Notes: generated by a model from the sequence alone, not told the origin. 64,000 nt of DNA from Nonomuraea sediminis (GCF_018531495.1 NZ_JAHDTI010000001.1:620001-684000); one strand, 5' to 3'. Positions 43,246-51,953 are shown, counted from the stretch's first letter. Numbers and translations are program-made.

Positions 43246-44388
43246 CTAGCGAGGCAGCCTGGCCGCCTTCGTCAGGCCCTTAAGCTGCCGCTGGTAGTTG
43301 GCGATCTTGGCGGCGGCCTTCGCGCGGGCTTCGTCGTCGAGCGCGACCGCTGCGCGCCGCTTGTTCTCTCGGATCTTCCGCTCCAGGTAGCGCTGCCGCT
43401 GCGCGTCCTCGTACGTGGCCTTCGACCGCACGACCGGTGCCGGCCTCGACACCCCCGGAAGGTAGGCGTTCAGTGAATGCCCGCAGTTCGGGTGGAGCAG
43501 CCCCGCCAGCCGGGCCTCCGCGACCGTCCCCGCGACCTGGACAAACACCTGCACGCCGGTCGCCGGGTTCTCCTCGACCCTGGTCCCTGCTGAACCGGAC
43601 AGGGCCAGCACCTCGCCCTCCCAGCGGGCGCACCGATCGCACGTGTACGGCAGCCGCGACACACTGACCAGACCGATCCCGGCGTCGCGCAGCGTGGACA
43701 GGTGTCCGTCCACTGCTGCCCGCGCGGTCGCGGTCCGCATGGCCATCTCGACGTAGCTGGCCATGTTCCACGTTCGGGACGGGTTGGCCGAATCGGTGAA
43801 CCCTGTGATCCCCTGCGCGGTGAGCCGGTCGAGCGCCCGCTGTGCGGCCTCGCGCCGTGTCTCCGCGCCGACCAGCACCCGGCCGGCCGTCTCGGCGACG
43901 ACGTTGCGGTAGATGTCGTCCACCGCGCGCAGCGCCCCCTCGTGCACCGACGTGACCAGACTGACCGCCTGCGCGGCCAACTCGGCGACGCCCTGACCGG
44001 CGCTGATGCCCCGCTTCGCGCCGAGATTCCTCGCGTCCTGCAGCACCCGCTCCAGCCGCTTACGCAGCTTTGCGTCAGCGACCTGCAGCACCGCGCCACG
44101 CACCGCGGCGTCCATGCCTTCGGCCCACGTGTCCAGCACTGCCGCCTGCGCAGCCTTCTTCGCGACCGACTCGAGGCGGCGGACGATCGCCTCGGCTTCC
44201 TTGCGGAGCTGGGTCACCTCAGCGAGCCGCTTGGCCGCCCAGTCGTTGCCGTCGTCGTTGTCGAGGTCTTTGCCGACCCGCGCCGCGATTCGCTCCAGCA
44301 GCGCCGCCTCAGCGTCGGCGTACATGGCTGCGACCAGCCGCGCCTGCTCCAGCCCGGCCTCAATCGCCCCGGCTGGAGTGATGGCCAT
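43246..44388 (-). CDS. MuF-like minor capsid protein
   Basis: 380 residues from the ATG at 44388 (TGATG overlap with the portal stop). The N-terminal 200 residues are helical. The MuF/minor capsid 2 region follows: YTCDRCARWEGEVLALS has a CxxC, and LLHPNCGHSLNAYLPG is the conserved HPNC-x-H motif of this family. It probably assists DNA packaging or ejection from inside the head. The spacing in the genome (portal, MuF, scaffold, capsid) is standard. Confidence 0.9.
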   Translation of the reverse strand: MAITPAGAIEAGLEQARLVAAMYADAEAALLERIAARVGKDLDNDDGNDWAAKRLAEVTQLRKEAEAIVRRLESVAKKAAQAAVLDTWAEGMDAAVRGAVLQVADAKLRKRLERVLQDARNLGAKRGISAGQGVAELAAQAVSLVTSVHEGALRAVDDIYRNVVAETAGRVLVGAETRREAAQRALDRLTAQGITGFTDSANPSRTWNMASYVEMAMRTATARAAVDGHLSTLRDAGIGLVSVSRLPYTCDRCARWEGEVLALSGSAGTRVEENPATGVQVFVQVAGTVAEARLAGLLHPNCGHSLNAYLPGVSRPAPVVRSKATYEDAQRQRYLERKIRENKRRAAVALDDEARAKAAAKIANYQRQLKGLTKAARLPR

Positions 44389-45959
44389 CAATCCTCGCCG
44401 AGGTCAGGGACGAACGTTTCATCCAAGGCGGCCGGGTCGGGCACGTTCAGCCCGAGCTCGTCGCGGAGCCGTTTCTTCTCGGCCTCCACCTGTACGTCAT
44501 CCCAGTCGGGGTGGACCCACCGAATCTTGGTGTCCAGTGACACGGCCTGCGCCCGATTCAGCATGTCCAGCGTCCGGCCCATGCTCTCGGGGTCGGGCAT
44601 GACGCCGTCCGGCCACTCGACCATCGCACGCTCGGCCACGACCTTCGTCCCGAACACGGCGTGATCGACGGCCATCATCGCCTCCGACAACCAGGCCAAG
44701 CGCGGCGTCCAGTAGCCGATCTTCCGGCCGCGCGTTGAGTACGACCGGTGCTTCTGCATGTGGATCTCGGTCGCGGTGCGGGCCTGCCCGTCACCGCCCT
44801 CACCGAAGCTCTGCACCGAGTACCCGGCGCCCCGCACGATCTGCTCCACCAGGTGCTTCGACGTCTCGGCGTGCTCCTGCACCCGGATCGCGAACTGCGA
44901 CAACGTGATCATGCTGCCGGGGTTGTTCGGCGACGGCAGCATGCCGCCCAGCGGACTGTAGATCTCCCGGTCGGGATCCCATGCCGCGGCTTGTCCGCGG
45001 CCGGTCGTCGTCAGGTACACCTCCGGGACGATGATCCGCGCCTTAGCCAGCCGCAGGTCCCGCATCCAGCTCGTCCACGTCTCATCCAAGGCGTCCATCA
45101 GCGGCTCGACGCCCTGGTAGTCGCTTCGGCCGATCGCTGTGCCCCGGATTAGCCTGTGTGGCCTCATGTTCGGGACGTAATCGACGAGCAGGCCCCGCTC
45201 GAAGCCGCTGTCGAACCCGCCGTCCTCGTCCACCAGCGCGGCGAACTCCTCGGTGGCGGGGTGCTCCTGCAGCGGCACCTGCATGCCCAAGTGATCCTCG
45301 TCGCCCAGGTACAGGCCATGGAAGACGCGGCCCTGCTCGTGCCGCTCCAGGTGCCGCCACACCTCGCCGTTGCGGTCGTCCTCGTGCACAACCTTCCAGA
45401 ACGTGACCGCCTTCAGCCGCCCGTTGTGGAACTCCGGCACAGCGGCGTCCGGCGGCAACGCATCCACCACCGGATGGTCCGCCATCGTCGTGTCCCAGCC
45501 GACCCGCAGATACACCCCGCCGTACGCGGCAGACAGCTCGGCGGCTTCCAGCAGAGAGCCGTAAACCCCGGCCTCGTGCATCACCGAGTCGAGTCGGGTC
45601 TGCCCCTTCTTGCCCTTGACCTTGAGAGTCGGCGGCTCCGAGAACAGCAAGTCGGCCGACGTCGCGGCAATGTCAGCGGCCATCGGGACATGAAGCTTCG
45701 TCGCCCGCGACTGCGCGGCAGGCGTCGGCGTCCCCCAGAAATAACGGACCAACCGGCCAAAGTAGCCGCCTGCACGGGTGATCGGACGGTCCCAGCCTTT
45801 CGGGTCCGTCCCCACCCTCGGCGCTGGCTTGTTGCCGCCGTATACGTCGGCCAGCCGGTCCGGGTCGCCCGCGTACCAGGCCCCATGCGTGTCGTAGAGC
45901 CGCATCTCCTGTCGGATCGCTGGCGGCGGCCACTCCTGATTACGCTCGGGAAGCGGCAT
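44388..45959 (-). CDS. Portal protein
   Basis: 523 residues, a normal size for the SPP1/phage-portal family. VRYFWGTPTPAAQSRATKLH, VPMAADIAATSADLLFSEPP and SAAYGGVYLRVGWDTTMADH are typical of actinophage portals, and GYSVQSFGEGGDGQARTATE is the conserved stem segment. It forms the dodecameric gate for DNA. AGGAGGG precedes the ATG. It is separated from the terminase by about 3.8 kb of other phage genes, which is unusual. Confidence 0.92.
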   Translation of the reverse strand: MPLPERNQEWPPPAIRQEMRLYDTHGAWYAGDPDRLADVYGGNKPAPRVGTDPKGWDRPITRAGGYFGRLVRYFWGTPTPAAQSRATKLHVPMAADIAATSADLLFSEPPTLKVKGKKGQTRLDSVMHEAGVYGSLLEAAELSAAYGGVYLRVGWDTTMADHPVVDALPPDAAVPEFHNGRLKAVTFWKVVHEDDRNGEVWRHLERHEQGRVFHGLYLGDEDHLGMQVPLQEHPATEEFAALVDEDGGFDSGFERGLLVDYVPNMRPHRLIRGTAIGRSDYQGVEPLMDALDETWTSWMRDLRLAKARIIVPEVYLTTTGRGQAAAWDPDREIYSPLGGMLPSPNNPGSMITLSQFAIRVQEHAETSKHLVEQIVRGAGYSVQSFGEGGDGQARTATEIHMQKHRSYSTRGRKIGYWTPRLAWLSEAMMAVDHAVFGTKVVAERAMVEWPDGVMPDPESMGRTLDMLNRAQAVSLDTKIRWVHPDWDDVQVEAEKKRLRDELGLNVPDPAALDETFVPDLGED

Positions 45960-45974
45960 CGGCCACCCTCCTGT

Positions 45975-46139
45975 TCACGTTTGTTCGATCTCCGACAGGG
46001 CCGCGGCCAATTGCGTCCATCCCTCAGCGATGGAAACCTTGGCCTCGACCATCGCGGGGTTGGGTTCGCAGTCGGCGCGCTCCAGGACGTCGGCGGCCCG
46101 CGCTGCTGCCTGCCGCCAGGTGATGGTCTGGTCGCTCAT
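45975..46139 (-). CDS. Small helical phage protein
   Basis: 54 residues: TITWRQAAARAADVLERADC then NPAMVEAKVSIAEGWTQLAA. It is amphipathic and resembles small phage proteins encoded between terminase and portal genes. The ATG overlaps the preceding stop (ATGA), and it ends 15 bases before the portal ATG. Function unknown. Confidence 0.65.
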   Translation of the reverse strand: MSDQTITWRQAAARAADVLERADCEPNPAMVEAKVSIAEGWTQLAAALSEIEQT

Positions 46140-46399
46140 CCGGCGTCCGCCGGCCAGTGCCAGGTGCCGGGGTCGGCCCCGTACCGCACGTTGAACTCGT
46201 GGAACCCGCCGACAGCGCCAGGGGTGAACACCCACAGGTGGACGTGCAGCGAGTCGTCCAGCGCGGGTACCGCGCCGATCTTCACGCCTTCCGGGTCCAG
46301 CGTCGTCATGTCGGCAGTGACGATCGCGGCCCGCACGGCGTGCAGGCCTCGCTTGCCTCGGTAGCGGACGATGTCGCCGGTGGCTGGGATGCGGAGCAT
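46136..46399 (-). CDS. Small beta-rich phage protein
   Basis: 87 residues. RIPATGDIVRYRGKRGLHAV, ALDDSLHVHLWVFTPGAVGG and FHEFNVRYGADPGTWHWPAD describe an SH3-like small domain of the type found in several actinophages. The start at 46399 has GAGGAGACACC before it. It overlaps the next gene by ATGA. Role unknown. Confidence 0.65.
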   Translation of the reverse strand: MLRIPATGDIVRYRGKRGLHAVRAAIVTADMTTLDPEGVKIGAVPALDDSLHVHLWVFTPGAVGGFHEFNVRYGADPGTWHWPADAG

Positions 46400-46410
46400 G
46401 AGGTGTCTCC

Positions 46411-46701
46411 TCAGGTGATGGGGACGGACCCGCAGGGGAGCACAGGCCGCTCGACCGCACCGGTCACGCGGACCCACATCAGGTAGGTGCCGTCCGGCAG
46501 GACCACCGACGAGCCGGGGCCGATGAGGATGCGCGCCCGCGCGCCCTCCGGGGTGGTGCTGGCCCACTCGGCGGGCTTCCAGTCGCCTTCGGTCGGCTCG
46601 GCGCCGAGGTTGGTGAATGCGATCTCCACCTGCTCCGACCCGGATGCGCCCTTGACGGTGGTGTAGATGTAGGGGCGGCTGAGAGACGAGATCGGTTCCA
46701 T
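46411..46701 (-). CDS. Beta-sandwich phage structural protein
   Basis: 96 residues: SLSRPYIYTTVKGASGSEQV, EIAFTNLGAEPTEGDW and VVLPDGTYLMWVRVTGAVER. The spacing of strands suggests an Ig-like or decoration fold. AGGAGG precedes the ATG at 46701. It lies within the block between terminase and portal that may encode head surface proteins. Confidence 0.6.
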   Translation of the reverse strand: MEPISSLSRPYIYTTVKGASGSEQVEIAFTNLGAEPTEGDWKPAEWASTTPEGARARILIGPGSSVVLPDGTYLMWVRVTGAVERPVLPCGSVPIT

Positions 46702-46712
46702 GGCAGGGCCTC

Positions 46713-47492
46713 CTACGACGTTGTTGTCGGGGGATCGGCAGACCACGAGGTGTGCGGTGAAGAGGCGTGCCATTCCACGACGGGCGGCGATGCTGACCAC
46801 GCTGTGAACGGGGCGCTGGCACGAAGCGGCGGGATAAGGCGCAGGATCCGTCGCACGGTGCCGGTCTCGACGACCAGGCCCAGGACACGGACGATCGGCG
46901 GCTGCGGCCGGACCGGGAGCGTCGAACCGGTCTCGGTCACCGAAGTGACCGGCCGGACCTTGACCCGGCCGAACGAGGCAGCCGTACCGATCTCAAAGAC
47001 CTGCGTAATGCGTCGCCCGCGGGCGACATGGAGCGTCTGGGACTGGCCGTTCTCAACGACCATGCCCAACACACGTACCTTGGCCGGGGTGATCGGCCGC
47101 GCTTGTCCTGTCTCGGCAATCTGGCGGACCGCTGCCCACCCTCGGAACGGAGCCGCGGTGCCGAGCTCGGCGACCAGCCCCACGCCGCGGGCCTTGATCT
47201 GGGTGAGCGGCCATGCCGTACCGGTCTCCATCGATCGGCCGAGCGTGCGCGCCTTCGTCCGAACCAGCGCTGCGGGCTGACCGTCCTCGACCACCCGGCC
47301 GAGCAACCGGGCCATGATGCGCGTGAGCGGCTGCGCGCTGCTGACCTCAGTCACCTTGCCGAGCACCCGGGTCTTCGTCCGGCCCAACGGCTGGACGAAC
47401 CCAGCCTCTGTGACCTTGACGACGACTGATCCGGACGCTGTGGACCGGACGACGATGGGGCGTGCGGGGAATCCGCGTCCTGCGCGGGGCAT
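46713..47492 (-). CDS. Protein of tandem 20-residue repeats
   Basis: 259 residues. From about residue 20 to 215 it consists of roughly ten units of about 20 residues with the pattern V-x-E-x-G-x-A-x-P-L-x-R-x-K-x-R-x-L-G, for example VVEDGQPAALVRTKARTLGR and SMETGTAWPLTQIKARGVGL. This suggests a beta-solenoid or a fibre shaft. The C-terminus (WSASPPVVEWHASSPHTSWS) has short Trp-containing repeats. The ATG follows GAGGGGG. Likely a head fibre or decoration protein; no family is recognised. Confidence 0.7.
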   Translation of the reverse strand: MPRAGRGFPARPIVVRSTASGSVVVKVTEAGFVQPLGRTKTRVLGKVTEVSSAQPLTRIMARLLGRVVEDGQPAALVRTKARTLGRSMETGTAWPLTQIKARGVGLVAELGTAAPFRGWAAVRQIAETGQARPITPAKVRVLGMVVENGQSQTLHVARGRRITQVFEIGTAASFGRVKVRPVTSVTETGSTLPVRPQPPIVRVLGLVVETGTVRRILRLIPPLRASAPFTAWSASPPVVEWHASSPHTSWSADPPTTTS

Positions 47493-47503
47493 CGTCTACC
47501 CCC

Positions 47504-48637
47504 TCACCACGTTGCTGCCCGGTGCGCCGCACGTGAGGCACCGACTGTGGCGCGAGGCCGCCTGCTCACGGTGGACGGGGCCGGGCCGAGTTTGTCCGGC
47601 CCGACAGCCAGCTCGTCCATGTACCAGCGGCCGGCGTCGCCGCTGTCGCGCCAGAGGTGGAACTCGGCTGTGCGCGGCTTTCCGCCCGGCCACGCCGTGA
47701 TGGGCGAAATGACGTAGTCGTCGTGGGCTGCGGACTCTGGATCAAGGTAGGTCCACATCTCGCTGGTGCCGTTGCCAGCCGAGTCGATGGTGTAGCAGAA
47801 CTCCAGACGGACCCACTGGTTGACTGGCATCACCGCGTTGCCGGTCACCGCGGCGGTGGTGCCTCCTCCAGTGGCGATGCGGAACTTGAGGGTGCTGTTG
47901 CCCATCCACACCTTGGACACGACCCCGGTGGGGCCGAGCAGCGCCATCAGCGGCTTGAACGTGGCCGGGCCGATCGCGCCTGCCCAGTAGAGGTAGACAC
48001 GCAGGTACAAAGCGTCGCCTACCGTGCCGAGGGCCTGCCAGTCGATGTGGGTGTCTGCGCCTGCGACGCCGTTAGTCGCCACCAACCCTGATCCGCCAAA
48101 GGGATTGGCATTGCTGAACTGCGGCGACCCCACGACGTTGGTGAACGGCGAGCCGCTGGCTCCTCCAGAGTTGCCGGTGGTGATCGCTGTGCCGTTGGTG
48201 CCACCGTTGAGGTTGTTGGTCCGCGGGCTGGTGAGGTCGGGGACCTGAAAGACGATGTCGTCGATGTAAGCGGCGTCGCTGCCTGTGGAGACGCTGCTGT
48301 CCTTGCTGTAGCGGAACACCACTTGCGTGGCACCCGCCAGGTTGAAGACGGCTGATTGTGTCCAGGGCACCGTGCCGTGGGCGGTCAGCTTCACGACGCC
48401 GTTGATGAGGAATTCCAGCTTGTCGTGCGTCGGCTCGGAGGAGACCGCGTGCCAGAATTGGATAGTGGTGGCCCCAGGCGGCACGGTGAGCGTCCAGGTC
48501 GCCGACTGGCTGTCCGCGATGGGGACGTGGGAGTAGCAGTAGGTGCCGCTGTGAGGGTTGGTGTTGTTGAACCCCCATAGACCGCCCTCATCGGACGGCA
48601 GCCCAAGTCCGCTCTCGAAGTCCTCCACCCACAGCAT
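47504..48637 (-). CDS. Carbohydrate-binding (concanavalin/jelly-roll-like) structural protein
   Basis: 377 residues, two lectin-like beta-sandwich halves. The first (about 5-145) has SGTYCYSHVPIADSQSATWT and AVFNLAGATQVVFRYSKDSS. The second (about 180-345) has HIDWQALGTVGDALYLRVYL and a long series of strands. A Gly/Asn/Thr-rich linker joins them. Such domains on phage heads or fibres bind sugars on cells or mucus. AGGAGG precedes the ATG. Confidence 0.75.
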   Translation of the reverse strand: MLWVEDFESGLGLPSDEGGLWGFNNTNPHSGTYCYSHVPIADSQSATWTLTVPPGATTIQFWHAVSSEPTHDKLEFLINGVVKLTAHGTVPWTQSAVFNLAGATQVVFRYSKDSSVSTGSDAAYIDDIVFQVPDLTSPRTNNLNGGTNGTAITTGNSGGASGSPFTNVVGSPQFSNANPFGGSGLVATNGVAGADTHIDWQALGTVGDALYLRVYLYWAGAIGPATFKPLMALLGPTGVVSKVWMGNSTLKFRIATGGGTTAAVTGNAVMPVNQWVRLEFCYTIDSAGNGTSEMWTYLDPESAAHDDYVISPITAWPGGKPRTAEFHLWRDSGDAGRWYMDELAVGPDKLGPAPSTVSRRPRATVGASRAAHRAATW

Positions 48638-48664
48638 GCCGGAGCCTCCTCTCGTTCCTGCGCG

Positions 48665-49144
48665 TCAGGCGCGCTCGACCCAGAAGCCCGCAGAGATGCT
48701 GACCGGCGCCGCGTACTTGGCGCGCAGCACGAAACCCGTGCCTGGTCCGCAGTCCGGGGTGTCGCCCAGCGGGATGTCATAGTGGACGAGCCCGCCGTTC
48801 GGGCTCAGTGGGAACGCGTCAATCACCGTGAGCACGGTCGGCTCGGCCGTCCACGCAGCAGCAGCGAGGAAACCGGCCGCGATGGTGCGGCCGTACAGCT
48901 GCTGCGGTGTCACCGAGGTCGAGCCGGCCGCGCCCGGGGCGTTGGTAGCGAAGGTCGCGGCGCACAGCTCGATGTCACCCGGCACCCCGCTGGCGGAGAT
49001 GCCGTACAGGCCGACCCTGATCTTCTTGAGGTCCAGGCCACACGCGGCCGGGGCGAGGACGCCGACCACGCTCTTGGCCGTGTTCGCAACCAGCGCGACC
49101 GGCGCGGGCGTGAGGACGGAGTATCCGGTCTTCGCCATGGTCAC
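48665..49144 (-). CDS. Phage structural protein, beta-rich
   Basis: 159 residues counted from GTG 49144, or 157 from the ATG at 49138. The sequence (TGYSVLTPAPVALVANTAKS, KKIRVGLYGISASGVPGDIE, AGFWVERA) is beta-rich with a regular alternation typical of virion surface proteins. GTG overlaps the previous stop. Its partner genes upstream and downstream also look structural. Function not assigned. Confidence 0.68.
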   Translation of the reverse strand: MTMAKTGYSVLTPAPVALVANTAKSVVGVLAPAACGLDLKKIRVGLYGISASGVPGDIELCAATFATNAPGAAGSTSVTPQQLYGRTIAAGFLAAAAWTAEPTVLTVIDAFPLSPNGGLVHYDIPLGDTPDCGPGTGFVLRAKYAAPVSISAGFWVERA

Positions 49145-49611
49145 ACCGCCCGGAAGAAGCCGCTGGGGTCCACCTGCGCGACCACGTTGGAGCCGTCTGG
49201 GTTGATCGGGAAGTCATGCGACGTGAGTGGCACGATCGCCGAGTCTGGCGACGCGGCCGCCGGACGGTAGCAGACCAGGATCTTCGACCAGTTACTTCCC
49301 GGCTGCACGTTGGCCCACGTCTGCCCGGGGATGGACAGGTCCACCCAGTCGTTGACGTCGTCGGGTACGACCGGGTTCAGGTCGGCCGCGACCAGCACCT
49401 TGCGGCTGTAACCCGTGTTGGTGGCCTCGTCGGTGGCTCCGCCGAGCACGTCGGCCAGCGTGTCCTTGTCTTTCAAGACGGCGTCGGTTTCGACGTTCGC
49501 AGCGGCCAGGGCCAGCACAATCAGCGCGCTGCCAGCTGGGTCCCCGATCTTGACCCGGTTGTACAGCTCGGTGGTACGGCCCTTGGCGACGTTGAACTGG
49601 AAGTCGGGCAT
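49141..49611 (-). CDS. Phage protein after the terminase, beta-rich
   Basis: 156 residues: PDFQFNVAKGRTTELYNRVK, then IGDPAGSALIVLALAAANVE, KVLVAADLNPVVPDDVNDWV and KILVCYRPAAASPDS. Similar proteins occur directly after TerL in several Streptomyces and Nocardia phages, and their role is unknown. The ATG at 49611 follows GAGGAGTGTC. It is the first gene of the block between terminase and portal. Confidence 0.7.
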   Translation of the reverse strand: MPDFQFNVAKGRTTELYNRVKIGDPAGSALIVLALAAANVETDAVLKDKDTLADVLGGATDEATNTGYSRKVLVAADLNPVVPDDVNDWVDLSIPGQTWANVQPGSNWSKILVCYRPAAASPDSAIVPLTSHDFPINPDGSNVVAQVDPSGFFRAV

Positions 49612-49643
49612 GACACTCCTCACTCATGAAAAGAAACGGGGCT

Positions 49644-49689
49644 GTCTCGGCCTCCGGCGTAGCCCCTCAACTACGCAGGAGACCGAGAC
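49644..49689. terminator. Nested hairpin between terminase and downstream genes
   Basis: GTCTCGG (49644) pairs with CCGAGAC (49683), with an inner GCGTAG/CTACGC stem. There is no T-run, so it could slow transcription or protect RNA ends as well as terminate. Confidence 0.5.
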
Positions 49690-49729
49690 GGCCGGTGCTC
49701 AACGCACGCGGGTGGGGCGTGCGGAGCGG

Positions 49730-49766
49730 GCGCACCCCTCAGCCCGCCACAGATCGAGGGGTGCGC
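49730..49766 (-). terminator. Hairpin after the terminase gene
   Basis: GCGCACCCCTC pairs with GAGGGGTGCGC around a 15-base loop, just past the terminase stop at 49777. With the hairpin at 49644 it separates the terminase from the head genes. Confidence 0.55.
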
Positions 49767-49776
49767 GTTCATGGGG

Positions 49777-51057
49777 TCAGAAGGCTGGTTGCAGCATGGG
49801 CAGCCACGCCGCCTGAGTGGTGTGCAGGGCGTACCGGACGGCGTCCAGCGCGTGATCGTCCACCTTCACGGGGGCATCCTCGCCGCGTTCGGCCTTCTTG
49901 TCGTCCCACGCGTACGACCCGACCTCGTCCAAGAACCCGGACACCGACCGGTGCACCCGCAGGTGGTCGGCCGCCAGCAGGTTGCTGACGGTGCGGATGC
50001 CGTCGTTGACGGAGTTGTCGCCCATCGTCGGGGTGAACCCGTCGCGTAGGAGTTGGGTGATGAAGCTCGCGGCGGACGGGTCCACGACCACCCACTGCGG
50101 CCGCACCCCGCTGGTGCCGGGGCCGTAGGTGCCGGGGACGTTGTCCAGCCAGTCGGTGAGCTTCTGCGAGTACTCGGCGTCGGTGAGTTGCCGCCGTTCC
50201 TTGCGGGAGTCCCATCGGAACTCGCTGGCGAGGTAGATGCGGCGCTGCCCCTTGTCGTCCGGGGTGGACACGCCGACGAGGATGGCGTCGAACGGGTTGA
50301 CGGTGCCATAGTCAACGCCCACGCTGAGCCAGCGCTCCATCAGCGGCAGCTCGTCCACGACGTGCCGGTCCGGGTCGTACATGTCGTAGATGGCGCCCTC
50401 GGCCATCACCCAGAGCCCTAGGATGAACCTCTTGTACCAAAGGCCCGTGTACTCGGCCTTGAGCGCCCGCACGTAGTCCGAGTCCAACGCCTTGTTGTCG
50501 TCCAAGGTGAAGTGCCAGTGCCGCAGGTCCAGCGCGTGCTTGCGGTCGAGGAACTGCCTTTTAAGCCAGTGATTCGGGGCGTCCGGGTTGGTGGTCGCGA
50601 ATAGCTTCGCGCCCTTCACCGACAGGCGCGCGAGCAGCTGGTCCCAGAACTCGCGCTCGATCAGCGTCGCCTCGTCCACGTACGCCCCGGCACAGGTCAT
50701 GCCTCGCAGTCGGTTCTCCGACCGAGCGTCGTTCGACGAGATGATCTCGACGCGGCGGCCCAAGATGTTGGCGGTGGGCGCGCCCCTCGTATAGATGATC
50801 CGCCTCGCGATCGGGCCGGTAATCGCCGGATCCGTGAGCGGGTCGAACACGTTCCGAGCGATGGTGTCGCTCGTCTTGCCGACGATCACCAGCGAACCAC
50901 CACGGGGCGCGTTCGCCACGTAGACCAGGAACCGCAACAAACTGGCGATGGTTTTTCCAGAACGGATCGCTCCGCTCCATATATTTAGGCGCGCCGTGGA
51001 CTCGGCGATGCTGCGCTCCTGCTTGGGCGACAGCGTGAGCGGGCCCGGCATGGTCAC
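49777..51057 (-). CDS. Terminase large subunit
   Basis: 426 residues. Walker A is GAIRSGKT at 29-36, Walker B ends in D128-E129 of AYVDEAT, and FATTNPDA is the coupling motif. The nuclease half has acidic residues at D249 (VGVDYGTVNPF), D326 (VVVDPSAAS) and D400/D405 (VDDHALDAVRYAL), the RNase H-like set for cutting DNA. It packages DNA into the head. GTG 51057 overlaps the small subunit stop; ATG 51051 is an alternative. Confidence 0.95.
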   Translation of the reverse strand: MTMPGPLTLSPKQERSIAESTARLNIWSGAIRSGKTIASLLRFLVYVANAPRGGSLVIVGKTSDTIARNVFDPLTDPAITGPIARRIIYTRGAPTANILGRRVEIISSNDARSENRLRGMTCAGAYVDEATLIEREFWDQLLARLSVKGAKLFATTNPDAPNHWLKRQFLDRKHALDLRHWHFTLDDNKALDSDYVRALKAEYTGLWYKRFILGLWVMAEGAIYDMYDPDRHVVDELPLMERWLSVGVDYGTVNPFDAILVGVSTPDDKGQRRIYLASEFRWDSRKERRQLTDAEYSQKLTDWLDNVPGTYGPGTSGVRPQWVVVDPSAASFITQLLRDGFTPTMGDNSVNDGIRTVSNLLAADHLRVHRSVSGFLDEVGSYAWDDKKAERGEDAPVKVDDHALDAVRYALHTTQAAWLPMLQPAF

Positions 51058-51539
51058 AGGTCGTCTCCCGACTCGATCTCGCCGAGGACTTCGACCTCGA
51101 GGATCATGTCCGTGTCAGGGTCGGGGGTGGCGTGCTTCTGCTGGAGCTGGATGAGCAGGTTGCCCAACAGCGACGCCATGTCGCCGTCCGCGACGCCGTT
51201 GCGGTTGATGAGGTCAAGGCCGAGCAGGCTCGATCGCCTGTTGATGCACTTGAGCGCGGTCTCGCAGGCCTGAACCTCGCCCTTGATGACCTTCGGCCAC
51301 AAGCTGGCCATGATCCGGTCGAGGCGGTCGATCTCCAATTTGAGCAGCTGCTCGCTGGCCATCTGCTCCTGCTTGGCTGCCCTCTGCAAGGCCCTGTCGA
51401 TGTCCTTGCTGACGGAGGCCGCGCCCGAGTAGCCCAACCGCTCAGCGATCACGGTGGGGCTGACGCCCGCGATACGCATCTGCACCGCCTGGTAGCGGCG
51501 CTGGGAGATCTCGACCTGGCGGGCCTTGCTGACGACCAT
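51054..51539 (-). CDS. Terminase small subunit-like HTH protein
   Basis: 161 residues. An N-terminal HTH (RRYQAVQMRIAGVSPTVIAE, then RLGYSGAASVSKDIDRALQR), a helical oligomer region and an acidic C-terminus (EVEVLGEIESGDDL). Its position directly before TerL, and this arrangement, match small terminase subunits that recognise the packaging site. The ATG follows AGGAG. Sequence identity of these proteins is always low, so the call depends on context. Confidence 0.8.
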   Translation of the reverse strand: MVVSKARQVEISQRRYQAVQMRIAGVSPTVIAERLGYSGAASVSKDIDRALQRAAKQEQMASEQLLKLEIDRLDRIMASLWPKVIKGEVQACETALKCINRRSSLLGLDLINRNGVADGDMASLLGNLLIQLQQKHATPDPDTDMILEVEVLGEIESGDDL

Positions 51540-51572
51540 GAGGGGAACTCCTGATCTAGGTACGCTTCTCGG

Positions 51573-51953
51573 GTGCAGATGCGGATGCTGACCGTCCGGC
51601 AGCCATGGGCGGCGTTGCTCGTCGCGGGCATCAAGGACGTGGAGAACCGGAGCTGGCCCACTCCGTATCGGGGCAGACTCCTCATCCACGCGGGCCTCAA
51701 GACCGACGCCGAGGGCTTCGAGCTGATGGAACGGCTGGGGGTCACCCTCGACGGGCCGCTGTTGCATGGCGTGATCGTCGGGTCGGTGGACCTCGTCGAT
51801 ATCCGCGATGACAGCGCCTCGCCGTGGGCCGCACCCGGTGCCCATCACTGGCTGCTCGCTGACGCCCAGCCAGCCGTCAGCCCGATGACCGCTGTCGGCG
51901 CGCTCGGTCTACGGCCGGCTCCGGCCGGGTGGGAGAGGGCGTTCGCCGCCTAA
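51573..51953 (+). CDS. ASCH-domain protein
   Basis: 126 residues. MLTVRQPWAALLVAGIKDVE, NRSWPTPYRGRLLIHAG and GVIVGSVDLVDI are the defining ASCH/PUA-like segments; the W-x-x-x-(I/L)-x-x-G-x-K-x-x-E-x-R pattern is complete. ASCH domains bind RNA or modified nucleotides. It is on the plus strand, opposite to the phage genes around it, and overlaps the ABC-GNAT gene tail by 4 bases. No clear ribosome site is seen before GTG 51573, so it may be leaderless; ATGs at 51579 and 51585 are alternatives. Confidence 0.85.
   Translation: MQMRMLTVRQPWAALLVAGIKDVENRSWPTPYRGRLLIHAGLKTDAEGFELMERLGVTLDGPLLHGVIVGSVDLVDIRDDSASPWAAPGAHHWLLADAQPAVSPMTAVGALGLRPAPAGWERAFAA

Noticed and set aside
46713..47492. Tandem DNA repeat array
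   Set aside because: Repetition is at protein level in a coding gene with diverged codons.
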